Below are positions 48,936-56,986 of a stretch of 64,000 nucleotides of DNA, piece after piece; position 1 is the first letter of the stretch, and each line of letters starts with the position of its first letter. The position numbers and the translations under genes were made by a program. A model generated the notes under the pieces. That model was not told where the DNA came from, made no database searches, and worked only from the letters and a program-made list of their open reading frames with translations. Source of the stretch: Candidatus Poribacteria bacterium (GTDB lineage Bacteria > Poribacteria > WGA-4E > WGA-3G); NCBI GenBank assembly GCA_003635255.1, contig PYJC01000177.1, forward strand, positions 201 to 64,200. Reading direction: 5' to 3'.

Positions 48936-50105
48936 ATGGAAGATGTACGCTATTTCCCTGGAATCATAAATACCCGTGCGATGGGCGCGGAATTGCCTGA
49001 AGATGACGACGATAAATACTGGATCCGGGTGCTGGCGAGCAACGATAAACTCGATGGACACAACTCCATCATGGATCCGGAAACGACGCTCCGCAACTAT
49101 GAACGAGACGCGAAAACGAAGCCCGGCGTGGCGTTGAAAGACCATCACGCCTACAGGTCTTTCGGGTACGGACGCTCCGGCAATGCCCAGTTAACCGACA
49201 AAAATGAACTCTTCATAGACTTCTATATCCTCAAGAACATGGAATACGATGCCGGTTCTCGTGAGTTCCGCACCAGTGAAAAATTGATACGCGCCATTGA
49301 ACACGAACTCGTGAATCAGGTATCCGTCGGCTTCTATGAAGGCCGCGAGATTTGTAACCTCTGCCAACTCCCGATCCGACGCTATTCCTATTGGGACTGG
49401 GAGCCAGAGCGAGAGGGACAATGCACCCATAAGATGGGGAAGATGTATGAAATTGACGGTAAAAAAGAGAAGGCCACCTATACCGTCTTTGATGCCCGGC
49501 TTAAAGAGGTGAGCCTCGTTGAGTTTGGGTCTAACCGCAAAACTGCCATCGAGAAAAAACGGGAAATCGCTGAAGCACTTGAATGGGTCTTTACGGAGAA
49601 ACCCGGACCCGGTGTCGGTTCCCCGATATTCGATGGTATCCGAAAATTTATGGAGGAAAATTTCATGACAGACCAAGAATGGATCGCGCAACTACGCGAG
49701 AAACTGGACATCCCGAACCTTAAGACTACGGACGAACCGGATGCCGTTGTTGAGACGCTGGAAGCAGAATTAACCAGTCTACGCGAGAAAGTCGAGGAAC
49801 AGAAAGACGAAATCGCGGATCTGACGCTCGATGCTGAGGACGGCAAAGCGTACCGCCAAGCACGCGTGGACGAAGGTATCAAACAGGGTGTCCGTGCACA
49901 CGGTGACGATTTTGATGAGGAATACCACCGCGAGTATTACGCCGATCTGCCGCTGGATAAACTGGAGAAGGCGATCGAGAGCAATAAGAAAATCGCTGAT
50001 GCCGCACTACCAGAGGGTCGCAGCACAACCGACGAGCATGAACCGCCACCAGAGAAAACACGGGCGACCGAACGCGATCGCAGACGGAGAGGGCGGAGAA
50101 GATAG
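48936..50105 (+). CDS. Prohead protease fused to scaffold
   Basis: 389 residues with AAAGGAG before the ATG. Serine protease of the phage prohead type at 1-215: His in LKDHHAYRSFGYG (70-71) and Ser in NQVSVGFYEG (130). An insertion with CNLC...CTH (139-165) may bind metal. Residues about 215-389 are a charged coiled-coil scaffold (LEAELTSLREKVEEQKDEIA) with a very basic tail. Scaffold alone can probably be made from an internal start at 49665. It matures the capsid made from the gene at 50840. Confidence 0.8.
   Translation: MEDVRYFPGIINTRAMGAELPEDDDDKYWIRVLASNDKLDGHNSIMDPETTLRNYERDAKTKPGVALKDHHAYRSFGYGRSGNAQLTDKNELFIDFYILKNMEYDAGSREFRTSEKLIRAIEHELVNQVSVGFYEGREICNLCQLPIRRYSYWDWEPEREGQCTHKMGKMYEIDGKKEKATYTVFDARLKEVSLVEFGSNRKTAIEKKREIAEALEWVFTEKPGPGVGSPIFDGIRKFMEENFMTDQEWIAQLREKLDIPNLKTTDEPDAVVETLEAELTSLREKVEEQKDEIADLTLDAEDGKAYRQARVDEGIKQGVRAHGDDFDEEYHREYYADLPLDKLEKAIESNKKIADAALPEGRSTTDEHEPPPEKTRATERDRRRRGRRR
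49665..50105 (+). CDS. Nested scaffold protein (internal in-frame start)
   Basis: GGAGG at 49652-49656 lies 8 bases before an in-frame ATG within the protease gene, giving a 146-residue product that holds only the coiled coil and basic tail. The layout is that of lambda C/Nu3. Inferred from the strong internal ribosome site and the domain boundary. Confidence 0.6.
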   Translation: MTDQEWIAQLREKLDIPNLKTTDEPDAVVETLEAELTSLREKVEEQKDEIADLTLDAEDGKAYRQARVDEGIKQGVRAHGDDFDEEYHREYYADLPLDKLEKAIESNKKIADAALPEGRSTTDEHEPPPEKTRATERDRRRRGRRR

Positions 50106-50195
50106 TTGTCAGTTACCAGTTACCAGTTATCAGTTAAGAGGAGAACGCTTTTCTTCTCTGGGCACTGGAAACTGGCCACTGGAAACTATAAAAAT
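50106..50195 (+). repeat. Heptamer hairpin between genes
   Basis: TTACCAG units ending TTAAGAGG, a short spacer, then complementary ACTGGAA/ACTGGCC units before the next ribosome site. Confidence 0.85.
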
Positions 50196-50209
50196 AAGGA
50201 GTACAACAA

Positions 50210-50743
50210 ATGTTGAAAGAACATCCGTTTTTAGTCACCACCACCTTCCAAGGGGATGGGGACACGATTAAGTACGACGCAACGAAACCGAATCGTTCTG
50301 ATGCCGTCGGTAAAGCGTTCAAGATTAATGCCGATGGCAAAGGCGAACTCGTTGTGGATGGCGACGAAATTGATGGCAAGGTGATCAGCGTTGACGACGA
50401 CCACAAATTCACCGGTGCCTATATGTTCGGCGGACTGAATTTACCGTTAGGCGAGAATGAGACTGTCGCACGCGGCGATAAGCTTGTCGGCGCGCTCGGT
50501 GCTGACAAAGCAAAAGGGCACGTCAAAGCCGTCTCTGCACCCGCGGCGTTACCTTCGGATCTCGCAGATCTCGCAGCAACAGATATTGATACCGATGCTG
50601 AAAAGCTCACAGTCCATAACGCTGCACGGACCCAGATCAATAGCGTCTCTGCAACAGTGAGTGCCTTGGTTGCTGCAGCGAAAGGTAAAGGCAGTGTCAT
50701 CAATTCCGACACAACACATGCCCTCGTTGCACTCGGCGCATAA
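50210..50743 (+). CDS. Head decoration-like protein
   Basis: 177 residues with AAGGAG before the ATG. The beta-barrel-like N-terminal part (TTFQGDGDTIKYDAT, GKGELVVDGDEIDGKVISVD, LGENETVARGDKLVGALGAD) recalls capsid cement proteins that sit before the major capsid gene. The last 70 residues are Ala/Ser-rich helices. Role inferred from fold pattern and position. Confidence 0.5.
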   Translation: MLKEHPFLVTTTFQGDGDTIKYDATKPNRSDAVGKAFKINADGKGELVVDGDEIDGKVISVDDDHKFTGAYMFGGLNLPLGENETVARGDKLVGALGADKAKGHVKAVSAPAALPSDLADLAATDIDTDAEKLTVHNAARTQINSVSATVSALVAAAKGKGSVINSDTTHALVALGA

Positions 50744-50799
50744 CAGAAAAGGGGAACCCGTCGCTAACGATTTCCCCATTTCATTCTATTTGAAGAATT

Positions 50800-50822
50800 A
50801 GCATATTGTATCACAATGTGCT
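50800..50822 (+). promoter_or_regulatory. Hairpin before the capsid gene
   Basis: AGCATATTGT pairs with ACAATGTGCT (10 bp with one G-T) around a three-base loop, 6 bases upstream of the AAGGAG site. It may stabilise or tune capsid mRNA. Confidence 0.5.
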
Positions 50823-50839
50823 TTTACGAAGGAGAAAAA

Positions 50840-52231
50840 ATGCCTTTATTAACGACACGAGAACTGGTAGATCGCGTTCGTAACGATGGCCAGCGTACAA
50901 CTTTCGTTGAAGAAGCTGCGGATGCAGGGATGCCGTTTTCTGCTTATGCAGATTCCCAATACGATCCAGACAAAGACAGCGAACTCGGTCCTGATGATGA
51001 ACGTCTGTCGGCGATGGAAGTGATTCAAGACGACCTCGATATGACGACGACGTGTAACCCCGCTGCGGGTATCTGGCCCACACGGTGCGAAAATGTGATT
51101 GGCGATCCTGCCAAGGAATTTGTACTCAAAGAGATGTGTCTGAACGCTTACCGAAGCGTCTCTTATGCCCCGCAGATCGCTGCAGCAGCACGGAAAGCGG
51201 ATCGACGCGCTCGTTGGGAACGTGCCGGTACATTTAACAGTGTCTATGACACCGAGCCCGGCTCCACGCTCACGCCGTTTTACGACGCGATGGCACACTG
51301 GGACCAGGACGTAGAAGTCGACATCCGTTTGGAAGAACTCACGAGTCGGTTCGCAGAGACCTCTAAGAGCGATTACCGCGCCACCATCCTGGAATACGAC
51401 GAAAACGCTTTTAGTGAAGAACGCCGCACGCCTGCTTCCGATCCACCCATGGCAACCTTCGAGACCTCTGAACGTCCGGTCCGTCCGAAAAAGCGGATGC
51501 TGGCGATTCCCTTTACCTACGAACACCTTCGCGAAGTTGAGTTTATCGATAAAGCGATGGAACACGTAGAAGAAATCGCAGTGCAGCGGACGATGGCGAA
51601 AGTTGACGAAGGGCTTGAAGTGATGCTGTTTGGTGCCGGTGGCGATAACCTCGGTGGCACGCTGATCCCGTTGACCGATCTGGATTCCGACGCGACAACC
51701 ATGACCCCGAAAGCGTGGCTCACACTCCAGAAAAAATTCAAACGCTCCTACATGATGACCTCCGGTATCGGTTACGAGGACGATATTACCGACATCCAAC
51801 TCGCGAAAATCGCCGGTACGAATGTGATGATGACGGCATTGATCGAACGCGATAACGCCGTGCTGAGCGGCTTCGGCGGTGCATTCCGAATCATGAACCA
51901 GTTGTCCCAGGGTATCGGCATCGGTTGGCACGATAAGTTAAAAGACCGGTTGCAGTGGTTCCGTTCCAACGGCACGACGAAGCGCGGAGATGCCTACAAC
52001 GCCTATATCGCTTACGACTTACGGAAAGCGATCGAATTCATCACGCAAATGAACACCGACATCATTGAAACCACGCGGGATATGCTCAAGCAGGTCGAGT
52101 ACATCGTCTGCTCCGAGATTTGGGGCTGGATCTCGTATCAGCCGAAAAAGGCATGCTACATCATCCAGATGGGCGGACTCCCGACTGGGCATGAAGATAG
52201 CGATGTGTTGAAGGTTGCTGAGGCGGCATAA
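50840..52231 (+). CDS. Major capsid protein
   Basis: 463 residues from the ATG at 50840 with AAGGAG 5 bases upstream. The order of features is that of an HK97-like shell protein: a helical N-terminal arm, an extended loop with RFAETSKSDYRATILEYDEN, a spine-helix region (FTYEHLREVEFIDKAMEHVE then EIAVQRTMAKVDEGLEVMLF), and a C-terminal domain (WLTLQKKFKRSYMMTSGIGY, RKAIEFITQMNTDIIETTRD, KACYIIQMGG). It follows the protease/scaffold and decoration genes, the standard order. Confidence 0.75.
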   Translation: MPLLTTRELVDRVRNDGQRTTFVEEAADAGMPFSAYADSQYDPDKDSELGPDDERLSAMEVIQDDLDMTTTCNPAAGIWPTRCENVIGDPAKEFVLKEMCLNAYRSVSYAPQIAAAARKADRRARWERAGTFNSVYDTEPGSTLTPFYDAMAHWDQDVEVDIRLEELTSRFAETSKSDYRATILEYDENAFSEERRTPASDPPMATFETSERPVRPKKRMLAIPFTYEHLREVEFIDKAMEHVEEIAVQRTMAKVDEGLEVMLFGAGGDNLGGTLIPLTDLDSDATTMTPKAWLTLQKKFKRSYMMTSGIGYEDDITDIQLAKIAGTNVMMTALIERDNAVLSGFGGAFRIMNQLSQGIGIGWHDKLKDRLQWFRSNGTTKRGDAYNAYIAYDLRKAIEFITQMNTDIIETTRDMLKQVEYIVCSEIWGWISYQPKKACYIIQMGGLPTGHEDSDVLKVAEAA

Positions 52232-52235
52232 AAAA

Positions 52236-52328
52236 AGTGTCCAGTTACCAGTAACCAGTTTCCAGAGAAGAAAAGCGTTCTCCTCTTAACTGGCCACTGG
52301 TCACTGGAGACCACTGGTAACCACTATA
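52236..52328 (+). repeat. Heptamer hairpin between genes
   Basis: TCCAGTTACCAGTAACCAGT onwards, then TCTCCTCTTAACTGGCCACT onwards; long complementary arms filling the gap between capsid and connector genes. Confidence 0.85.
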
Positions 52329-52341
52329 AAAGGAGCAACGG

Positions 52342-52839
52342 ATGGCAGCCACTGTCTTGACGAGTTCACATTATGACGGCGTGCGCGGGTTGATTGCGCC
52401 GGATGTCACTGCGGAACATATTTCCGATGACTATCTGTCGCAACGCCCTTTCGCGCCGGAAGCCGAACGCAAGGTACGCAAGCGGTTGATGGCTGCCGGT
52501 ATTGATGTTGATAGCCTCACCGGTGATGCCCTTGAAGATGCGCGACTCGCTATGATGCATGAATGTGCAGCGGTGTTGTGTTTGACTGCACCCCAACAAT
52601 TGCGTCAGAACTTGATTGGCGTTATCACTGATGTACAGGAAATCGACTGGAAAGAGAAACGAGCATTCCATCTATCAGAAGCCGACGAACTGGTGAACGA
52701 CATCATTGAGAACGCCGAGGTTTCCGGTAGCGCGTCCTCGAAGCGGAGGCGTGGCAACCCGTTCGGTGCGGTTGGCACAGAGCGAAAGGAAGTCGAAACG
52801 CCGGCGTATCCTTATAGAAGGGTCTATACGGACAGGTGA
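52342..52839 (+). CDS. Head-tail connector / adaptor-like protein
   Basis: 165 residues with AAAGGAG before the ATG. Helical N-terminal 110 residues (HISDDYLSQRPFAPEAERKV; DARLAMMHECAAVLCLTAPQ) resemble gp6-like adaptors that bind the portal ring. The C-terminus is basic. Its position after the capsid gene supports the call. Confidence 0.55.
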   Translation: MAATVLTSSHYDGVRGLIAPDVTAEHISDDYLSQRPFAPEAERKVRKRLMAAGIDVDSLTGDALEDARLAMMHECAAVLCLTAPQQLRQNLIGVITDVQEIDWKEKRAFHLSEADELVNDIIENAEVSGSASSKRRRGNPFGAVGTERKEVETPAYPYRRVYTDR

Positions 52840-52932
52840 GAAAATATCTCTATATTATCATATCCTGGTGTATGGAAAATCTTATTTCGATTTTTGCCTA
52901 TTTTTGATAGCAAGGTGACAAATGCGGAACCT

Positions 52933-53127
52933 ATGTCAATGAATTGGTATCAGAGTTTTACGCATTTTGCAGACGGCACGTGGGATATTGAATTCCACAA
53001 ACAGAGTCCAGATCACCCTGATTTCATTATTCAGGTGTATTACTCAAAACTTCGGGGATGGGGCTGGATATTTAAACCGTTCACGCGACATTGGCGCGTT
53101 GATAATCATCATATCATGTATTTGTAG
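52933..53127 (+). CDS. Small Trp-rich protein
   Basis: 64 residues from the ATG at 52933. WYQSFTHFADGTWDIEFHKQ then RGWGWIFKPFTRHWRVDN looks like a small beta sheet. The ribosome site is poor and the frame is open further upstream, so the start is uncertain. Confidence 0.4.
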   Translation: MSMNWYQSFTHFADGTWDIEFHKQSPDHPDFIIQVYYSKLRGWGWIFKPFTRHWRVDNHHIMYL

Positions 53128-53131
53128 GACT

Positions 53132-53201
53132 TCGGGAGCAGATACCGAAAATTAGGGAGCTGCCCGCTAATTGATTTTCTATGGTCGTGCGCTGCTCCCG
53201 A
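53132..53201. other. Nested inverted repeats between genes
   Basis: Outer 10-bp perfect arms TCGGGAGCAG (53132-53141) and CTGCTCCCGA (53192-53201) enclose inner GAAAAT/ATTTTC arms. The RNA would fold into one long stem ahead of the membrane protein gene. Confidence 0.6.
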
Positions 53202-53219
53202 GGATATGAGAGGGTGGAG

Positions 53220-53447
53220 ATGATAAATCAAAGAATAGAGCATGTCGTCAAGTTTATTCGTGAAGCACGCGATGAGGCAGACAGCTTAGGAGAGCGTATC
53301 CTATTTTTTGTAGCGTTTCTGTTGATAGGGACCGCTGTGGCCGCCTTTGCGTATCTGCTCTGTATGTTGGCGTTCACGGCTCCGAAAGTATTCATCCCGA
53401 TTTATTTTAGTATCTTCATCTTATGGCAGGGCTATAAACACCTATGA
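53220..53447 (+). CDS. Small two-helix membrane protein
   Basis: 75 residues from the ATG at 53220 (AGGGTGGAG upstream). A charged N-terminus is followed by two membrane helices (ILFFVAFLLIGTAVAAFAYL and VFIPIYFSIFILW). Could be holin-like, but sits in the head-tail-joining module. Its end overlaps the next gene by 4 bases (ATGA). Confidence 0.5.
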   Translation: MINQRIEHVVKFIREARDEADSLGERILFFVAFLLIGTAVAAFAYLLCMLAFTAPKVFIPIYFSIFILWQGYKHL

Positions 53448-53644
53448 GAAAATACAGGTTAGGAGAGCGTGTCAAGGCACGGATCCCAGATGCTACGGAG
53501 ATAGGCACTGAAAAAGTAGCAAAGTGGATTAGCGGTCGGATCATTGCGCTTTCGCCTGATAGAAAGTGCGCGAAACTCCTACTGGATAATGATACCGAGT
53601 TATTAATTGAAACACGTTTTTTAAAAGTTACCAGTGGCCAGTAA
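53444..53644 (+). CDS. Small SH3-like protein
   Basis: 66 residues. YRLGERVKARIPDATEIGTE then WISGRIIALSPDRKCAKLLL and LIETRFLKV fit a small beta barrel. ATGA overlap with the gene before. The last residues VTSGQ and the stop are read from the heptamer array that follows. Confidence 0.5.
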   Translation: MRKYRLGERVKARIPDATEIGTEKVAKWISGRIIALSPDRKCAKLLLDNDTELLIETRFLKVTSGQ

Positions 53645-53722
53645 CCAGTGGCCAGTTAAGAGGGGTTTTGGATAGTTCCAAAGTCTTCTTCTGGTAACTG
53701 GTAACTGGAAACTGGAAACTAA
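53628..53722 (+). repeat. Heptamer hairpin overlapping a gene end
   Basis: TTACCAGTGGCCAGTAACCA onwards to CAGTTAAGAGG, then CTGGTAACTGGTAACTGGAA onwards before the ribosome site at 53726. Confidence 0.85.
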
Positions 53723-53735
53723 TATAAGGAGAGTT

Positions 53736-54113
53736 ATGGCGAACTTATTGACCGAATCTATTGAAATTTACCGTGACGATTACATTAAAGTGCTCTGCAT
53801 GGATGAGCAAGGTGCTGGCGGCGCGCATCATCTCTACCATATTTATGAAGTAGATGCGGATGTAGCAACCGTTGAACCGCTAACCGTTATCAAACACCAA
53901 GAGGGTGCTATCCTTGAAAATGGTGTCAATGGCTGCACCAACGAGGCTTTACTTGCTATTTGTGGGCATCGTATGGAGTGTTTCCAGAAGGGACCGTTCC
54001 CGTCCCATTACAATGCAAACGCCAAAATTGGTATAGATTTCGGAAAAGCGAACCTTGAGGCTCGAACCCGTGACCGAAAAGCCCGTAACGTTGAGGGACA
54101 AACGAAAGCGTAA
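53736..54113 (+). CDS. Candidate Acb2/Tad1-like anti-defence protein
   Basis: 125 residues with AAGGAGAG before the ATG. The C-terminal half, GVNGCTNEALLAICGHRMEC then FQKGPFPSHYNANAK and LEARTRDRKARNVEG, matches a pattern I associate with short phage proteins containing a helical hairpin of the Acb2/Tad1 type, which sequester cyclic nucleotides or gcADPR made by CBASS or Thoeris. The N-terminal half is a beta-rich part as in Tad1. This rests on remembered motif patterns, not on a search. Confidence 0.4.
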   Translation: MANLLTESIEIYRDDYIKVLCMDEQGAGGAHHLYHIYEVDADVATVEPLTVIKHQEGAILENGVNGCTNEALLAICGHRMECFQKGPFPSHYNANAKIGIDFGKANLEARTRDRKARNVEGQTKA

Positions 54114-54142
54114 ATGACCGATGAGGTTTTGTCACGGAAACT

Positions 54143-54223
54143 GTAGCGCGTAATGTAATGGAGCGCGGATATACGGAATGGCACTTCAAATGCCAAACCC
54201 ACTTGACCGAACCGCAAGGAAAG
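54143..54223 (+). repeat. Family B repeat (plus strand) supplying ribosome site
   Basis: GTAGCGCGTAATGTAATGGA through GACCGAACCGCAAGGAAAG, 8 bases before the ATG at 54232. Confidence 0.8.
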
Positions 54224-54231
54224 TTAAAAAA

Positions 54232-54546
54232 ATGCGATTTCGGATACCGCCACAACTCAAAGAGAAAGTGACCGTTGTCCGTCAAGATGCGATTGTTCGC
54301 AGTAACCAGATGACCATCGCTGAAGATGTCGTGTGTCTGATCGCCCCAGAAAGCGATTTGATTCGAGTCGCTTCCGGTGTCGCTGTTGGCGGTACAGGCT
54401 GGGCAGCGTTGCTCGAAAAACCGAACCCGGACATCATCGGTGGCGATATTTTACGGCGAGCAGATAGCAGTGAACTGACGGTACATCGTGTCCGTCCGCT
54501 TGGCGATACGATGATCCTTGAACTGAGGGGTGACGAAATACCGTGA
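54232..54546 (+). CDS. Head-tail joining candidate
   Basis: 104 residues from the ATG at 54232; an in-frame ATG at 54178 lies in the repeat and has no ribosome site. Beta-rich with Val/Ile strands (EKVTVVRQDAIVRSNQMTIA; TVHRVRPLGDTMILELRG). Position suggests a neck or stopper protein. Confidence 0.45.
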   Translation: MRFRIPPQLKEKVTVVRQDAIVRSNQMTIAEDVVCLIAPESDLIRVASGVAVGGTGWAALLEKPNPDIIGGDILRRADSSELTVHRVRPLGDTMILELRGDEIP

Positions 54547-54622
54547 GGAAATTTCCAGTTTCCAGTTTCCAGTTAAGAAACCTCTTTACCTGACCACTGG
54601 TCACTGGCGGCTGGTAACGATA
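54547..54622 (+). repeat. Heptamer hairpin between genes
   Basis: TTTCCAG units, CAGTTAAGAAACC, then GACCACTGGTCACTGGCGGC arm before the next start. Confidence 0.8.
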
Positions 54623-54627
54623 AAAAA

Positions 54628-55134
54628 ATGATCACAATAGAATTCGACACACAGAGACTGCATGCCTACCTGAACGAAGTCGAAAATAGGCTCACAGATC
54701 GGACGCGGTTGTTCTCAGATTTTATCGCACCGTTGGTTGCTGGTGAAATCGCTGAGGTCTTTGAAACCGAAGGGCGCGGTGAATGGCCGCCCTTGCACCC
54801 AGTTTATGCGGCAGAGAAAGAAATCACGCATCCGGGGAAAACGATCTTGCGTCGCGACGACAACTATATTCAGGCTGCTACGAGTACCTTGCACCCTGGT
54901 AACATCGCCCGTTTCGGACCGAGCGAGATGATTTGGGGTATTGACGGCGGATACTTTGAAGCTGCCTACGGTGAGAACTACCCGGAACAACACGAACTCG
55001 GCACAGAAAGATTGCCCGCACGCCCCGTTTTTGAACTTATCACCGTCGGCGGACGGTTAGATGAGAATATCGAGCAGCTCACAGAGAAATGGGTGCGCGA
55101 GGAGATCGCTGAAGTGGAAGGGAGGCTCTTTTAA
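54628..55134 (+). CDS. Phage virion morphogenesis (gpG/tail completion-like) protein
   Basis: 168 residues. FETEGRGEWPPLHPVYAAEK, GKTILRRDDNYIQAATS and YPEQHELGTERLPARPVFEL are the usual landmarks of the phage virion morphogenesis family (small head-tail completion proteins). No strong ribosome site. Confidence 0.7.
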   Translation: MITIEFDTQRLHAYLNEVENRLTDRTRLFSDFIAPLVAGEIAEVFETEGRGEWPPLHPVYAAEKEITHPGKTILRRDDNYIQAATSTLHPGNIARFGPSEMIWGIDGGYFEAAYGENYPEQHELGTERLPARPVFELITVGGRLDENIEQLTEKWVREEIAEVEGRLF

Positions 55135-55135
55135 A

Positions 55136-55948
55136 ATGAAAAGGATTTGGATTTTGATATTCGCCCTGTGCTTCGCGCTCATTGCATATCACGGATGTGA
55201 AATCCCCTACACCGGTCACTTGGGTCCTGAAGCGTTTAATGGCTGGATAGAATCCGAAGAAAACGGGTTTGTCTGTCTTTGGAACGGGTTTGATCGGATC
55301 TGTATCAAGACGATACCTGGCCGCGATGGCAAGGATGGCAAGGATGGCAGAGATGGACAAACATTGATCGCTGTTCACGAGATGCCTGTAGAAGTCATCG
55401 TTGAGAAAATTGTTGAAACGGTCGTTGTTGAGGAAATCGTCAAGGAAGTGCCCGTGGAAATTGTGGTCGAACGGGTTGTCACGGAGTATGTAGACCGTGA
55501 GGTCCCCATTGAAGTCTTTGTCGAAAGAACCGTTGAGATCATCAAAGAGGTCGTCAAGGAAGTGCCGGTCGAAGTGCCTGTTGAAGTCGTCAAGGAAATT
55601 GAGGTCCCTGTTGAGAAAATCGTCGAGGTAGAGGTTATCAAGGAAGTGCCGGTCGAAGTCGTCAAGGAAGTTGAGGTCCCTGTAGAGGTTATCAAAGAAG
55701 TGCCTGTTGAAAAAATTGTTGAAGTCGTCAGGACAGTCTATGTCACGGAAACGGACCCTATCTCTGTCACAGCAGGTGCAACCTACACGGAACCGGGCTA
55801 CCACAATCCACCAGCAGGATTTCACCGACACTCCTTCACGCACACACATGACGGTGCAACGCATACGCATCGGATTATCCATCCCAACGGCGAAAAAGAC
55901 GATTGGGATCGGGAACATAACGGTTGGGCCGGATTAGCACACGATTAA
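55136..55948 (+). CDS. Exported protein with collagen-like, EVPVE-repeat and His-rich segments
   Basis: 270 residues from the ATG at 55136 (GGAGG upstream). N-terminal membrane/signal segment (1-20) ending HGC, a weak lipobox. GRDGKDGKDGRDG is collagen-like (about 62-75). A run of about 130 residues is built from EVPVEVV, KEVEVP and EKIVEV units. Then a beta region and the His-rich HRHSFTHTHDGATHTHRI. The long extended repeat could span the periplasm like a spanin, or form a fibre. It precedes the lysis-type genes. Confidence 0.5.
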   Translation: MKRIWILIFALCFALIAYHGCEIPYTGHLGPEAFNGWIESEENGFVCLWNGFDRICIKTIPGRDGKDGKDGRDGQTLIAVHEMPVEVIVEKIVETVVVEEIVKEVPVEIVVERVVTEYVDREVPIEVFVERTVEIIKEVVKEVPVEVPVEVVKEIEVPVEKIVEVEVIKEVPVEVVKEVEVPVEVIKEVPVEKIVEVVRTVYVTETDPISVTAGATYTEPGYHNPPAGFHRHSFTHTHDGATHTHRIIHPNGEKDDWDREHNGWAGLAHD

Positions 55949-55963
55949 ATTAAGGAAAGCATC

Positions 55964-56410
55964 ATGCCGAAAGTCAAGTACTGGGATGTCTGGCGATCCG
56001 TCAGAGATACCAAACAACAATTCAGTAACCGTCAAGTTCAGGACGCGCTCAAAGCATCCGGGCTCTCAAAACTGCAAGGGCTGCCCCTCGATAACACCTA
56101 CTGGGGCGTATCGCTGGAGACGTGGCAACTGATTCTCGCCTATAACGGCACAGACAAGAAACGCTATGTCAAGGATACCTTCGATTGCGATAACTTCGCG
56201 ATCCTTTTCGCGGGGAGCGTTGCGGATAAGTTTAGCATCAACGGTGCCGGGATCGTTATCGACTATTCGGGTGGACATGCTTACTCTGCGCTGCTTGTCG
56301 CGACAGAAAACGGACTCGCTTTCGCAACGATCGAACCGCAGAATGACCAATTCGTAATCAAAATGGACGGCATGTATGATGCAGAATTCGGGTTCATCAT
56401 GCTGGCGTAA
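55964..56410 (+). CDS. Cysteine-peptidase-like protein, possible endolysin
   Basis: 148 residues with AAGGAAAG before the ATG. A Cys in DTFDCDNFAILFAG (about 74), His in YSGGHAYSALLV (about 106) and Glu in FATIEPQND (about 124) give a transglutaminase/NlpC-like Cys-His-acid order. Adjacent coiled-coil and membrane proteins support a role in wall lysis, but substrate and family are not settled. Confidence 0.5.
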   Translation: MPKVKYWDVWRSVRDTKQQFSNRQVQDALKASGLSKLQGLPLDNTYWGVSLETWQLILAYNGTDKKRYVKDTFDCDNFAILFAGSVADKFSINGAGIVIDYSGGHAYSALLVATENGLAFATIEPQNDQFVIKMDGMYDAEFGFIMLA

Positions 56411-56436
56411 CAGTCAACTTCAAAAAAGGAAAAATC

Positions 56437-56778
56437 ATGAATGAAATGGAACACCAACTGGTCGACAAAACGCTTGAGAGTATCCACCAGCTTGAAATGA
56501 AAATCGTTGAGCTCAGCGGCGAAATTAAGTCGTTGCGAGAACACAATGATGATCAACATAAAGCAATGTCCGAGAAGATCGAGCAAAGCATCAAGACAGA
56601 TACCGATCGGCTGAACACGCATTCCAAAGAGATAGACGATCACCGCGAACGGCTGGCGACACTTGAAGAGTGGAAAAAGCAGTTTGAAGAGGCGATCCGA
56701 AACCGACTCATAACTTCGCAGAGCATATCGTCCATCGCTGCCGTGGTCATCGCGTATTTGCTCAGTAAATTTCTCTAA
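56437..56778 (+). CDS. XhlA-like coiled-coil protein with C-terminal membrane anchor
   Basis: 113 residues: a long coiled coil (about 5-85, ERLATLEEWKKQFEEAIRNR at its end) followed by one membrane helix (SSIAAVVIAYLLSKFL). This is the layout of XhlA haemolysin-type lysis accessory proteins. AAAGGA precedes the ATG. Confidence 0.6.
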   Translation: MNEMEHQLVDKTLESIHQLEMKIVELSGEIKSLREHNDDQHKAMSEKIEQSIKTDTDRLNTHSKEIDDHRERLATLEEWKKQFEEAIRNRLITSQSISSIAAVVIAYLLSKFL

Positions 56779-56789
56779 AGGGGATTCTC

Positions 56790-56984
56790 ATGGATGCCAA
56801 ACTCAAAAAGATTCAGATAACGCCTGTCAAATTTGATAAAGAAGGCGACATCAAAGACCCGGAATTCGCCACGTTGACCCTTGAAGTGCCGATGGATTCC
56901 ACCGGTCAGCGTGCCGCAATTATAGAGCTGTGTGAGCTGCTCGACCAAGAATGGGTCACGCTTGAAATTGGAGGTAAGACCTAA
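56790..56984 (+). CDS. Small conserved-looking phage protein
   Basis: 64 residues with AAAGGGG before the ATG. LKKIQITPVKFDKEGDIKDP then ATLTLEVPMDS and LLDQEWVTLEIG suggest a small beta domain. Function unknown. Confidence 0.45.
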   Translation: MDAKLKKIQITPVKFDKEGDIKDPEFATLTLEVPMDSTGQRAAIIELCELLDQEWVTLEIGGKT

Positions 56985-56986
56985 AA

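Noticed and set aside
50849-51931. 360-codon minus-strand frame opposite the capsid gene
   Set aside because: Antisense shadow without ribosome site; the plus-strand capsid frame is complete.
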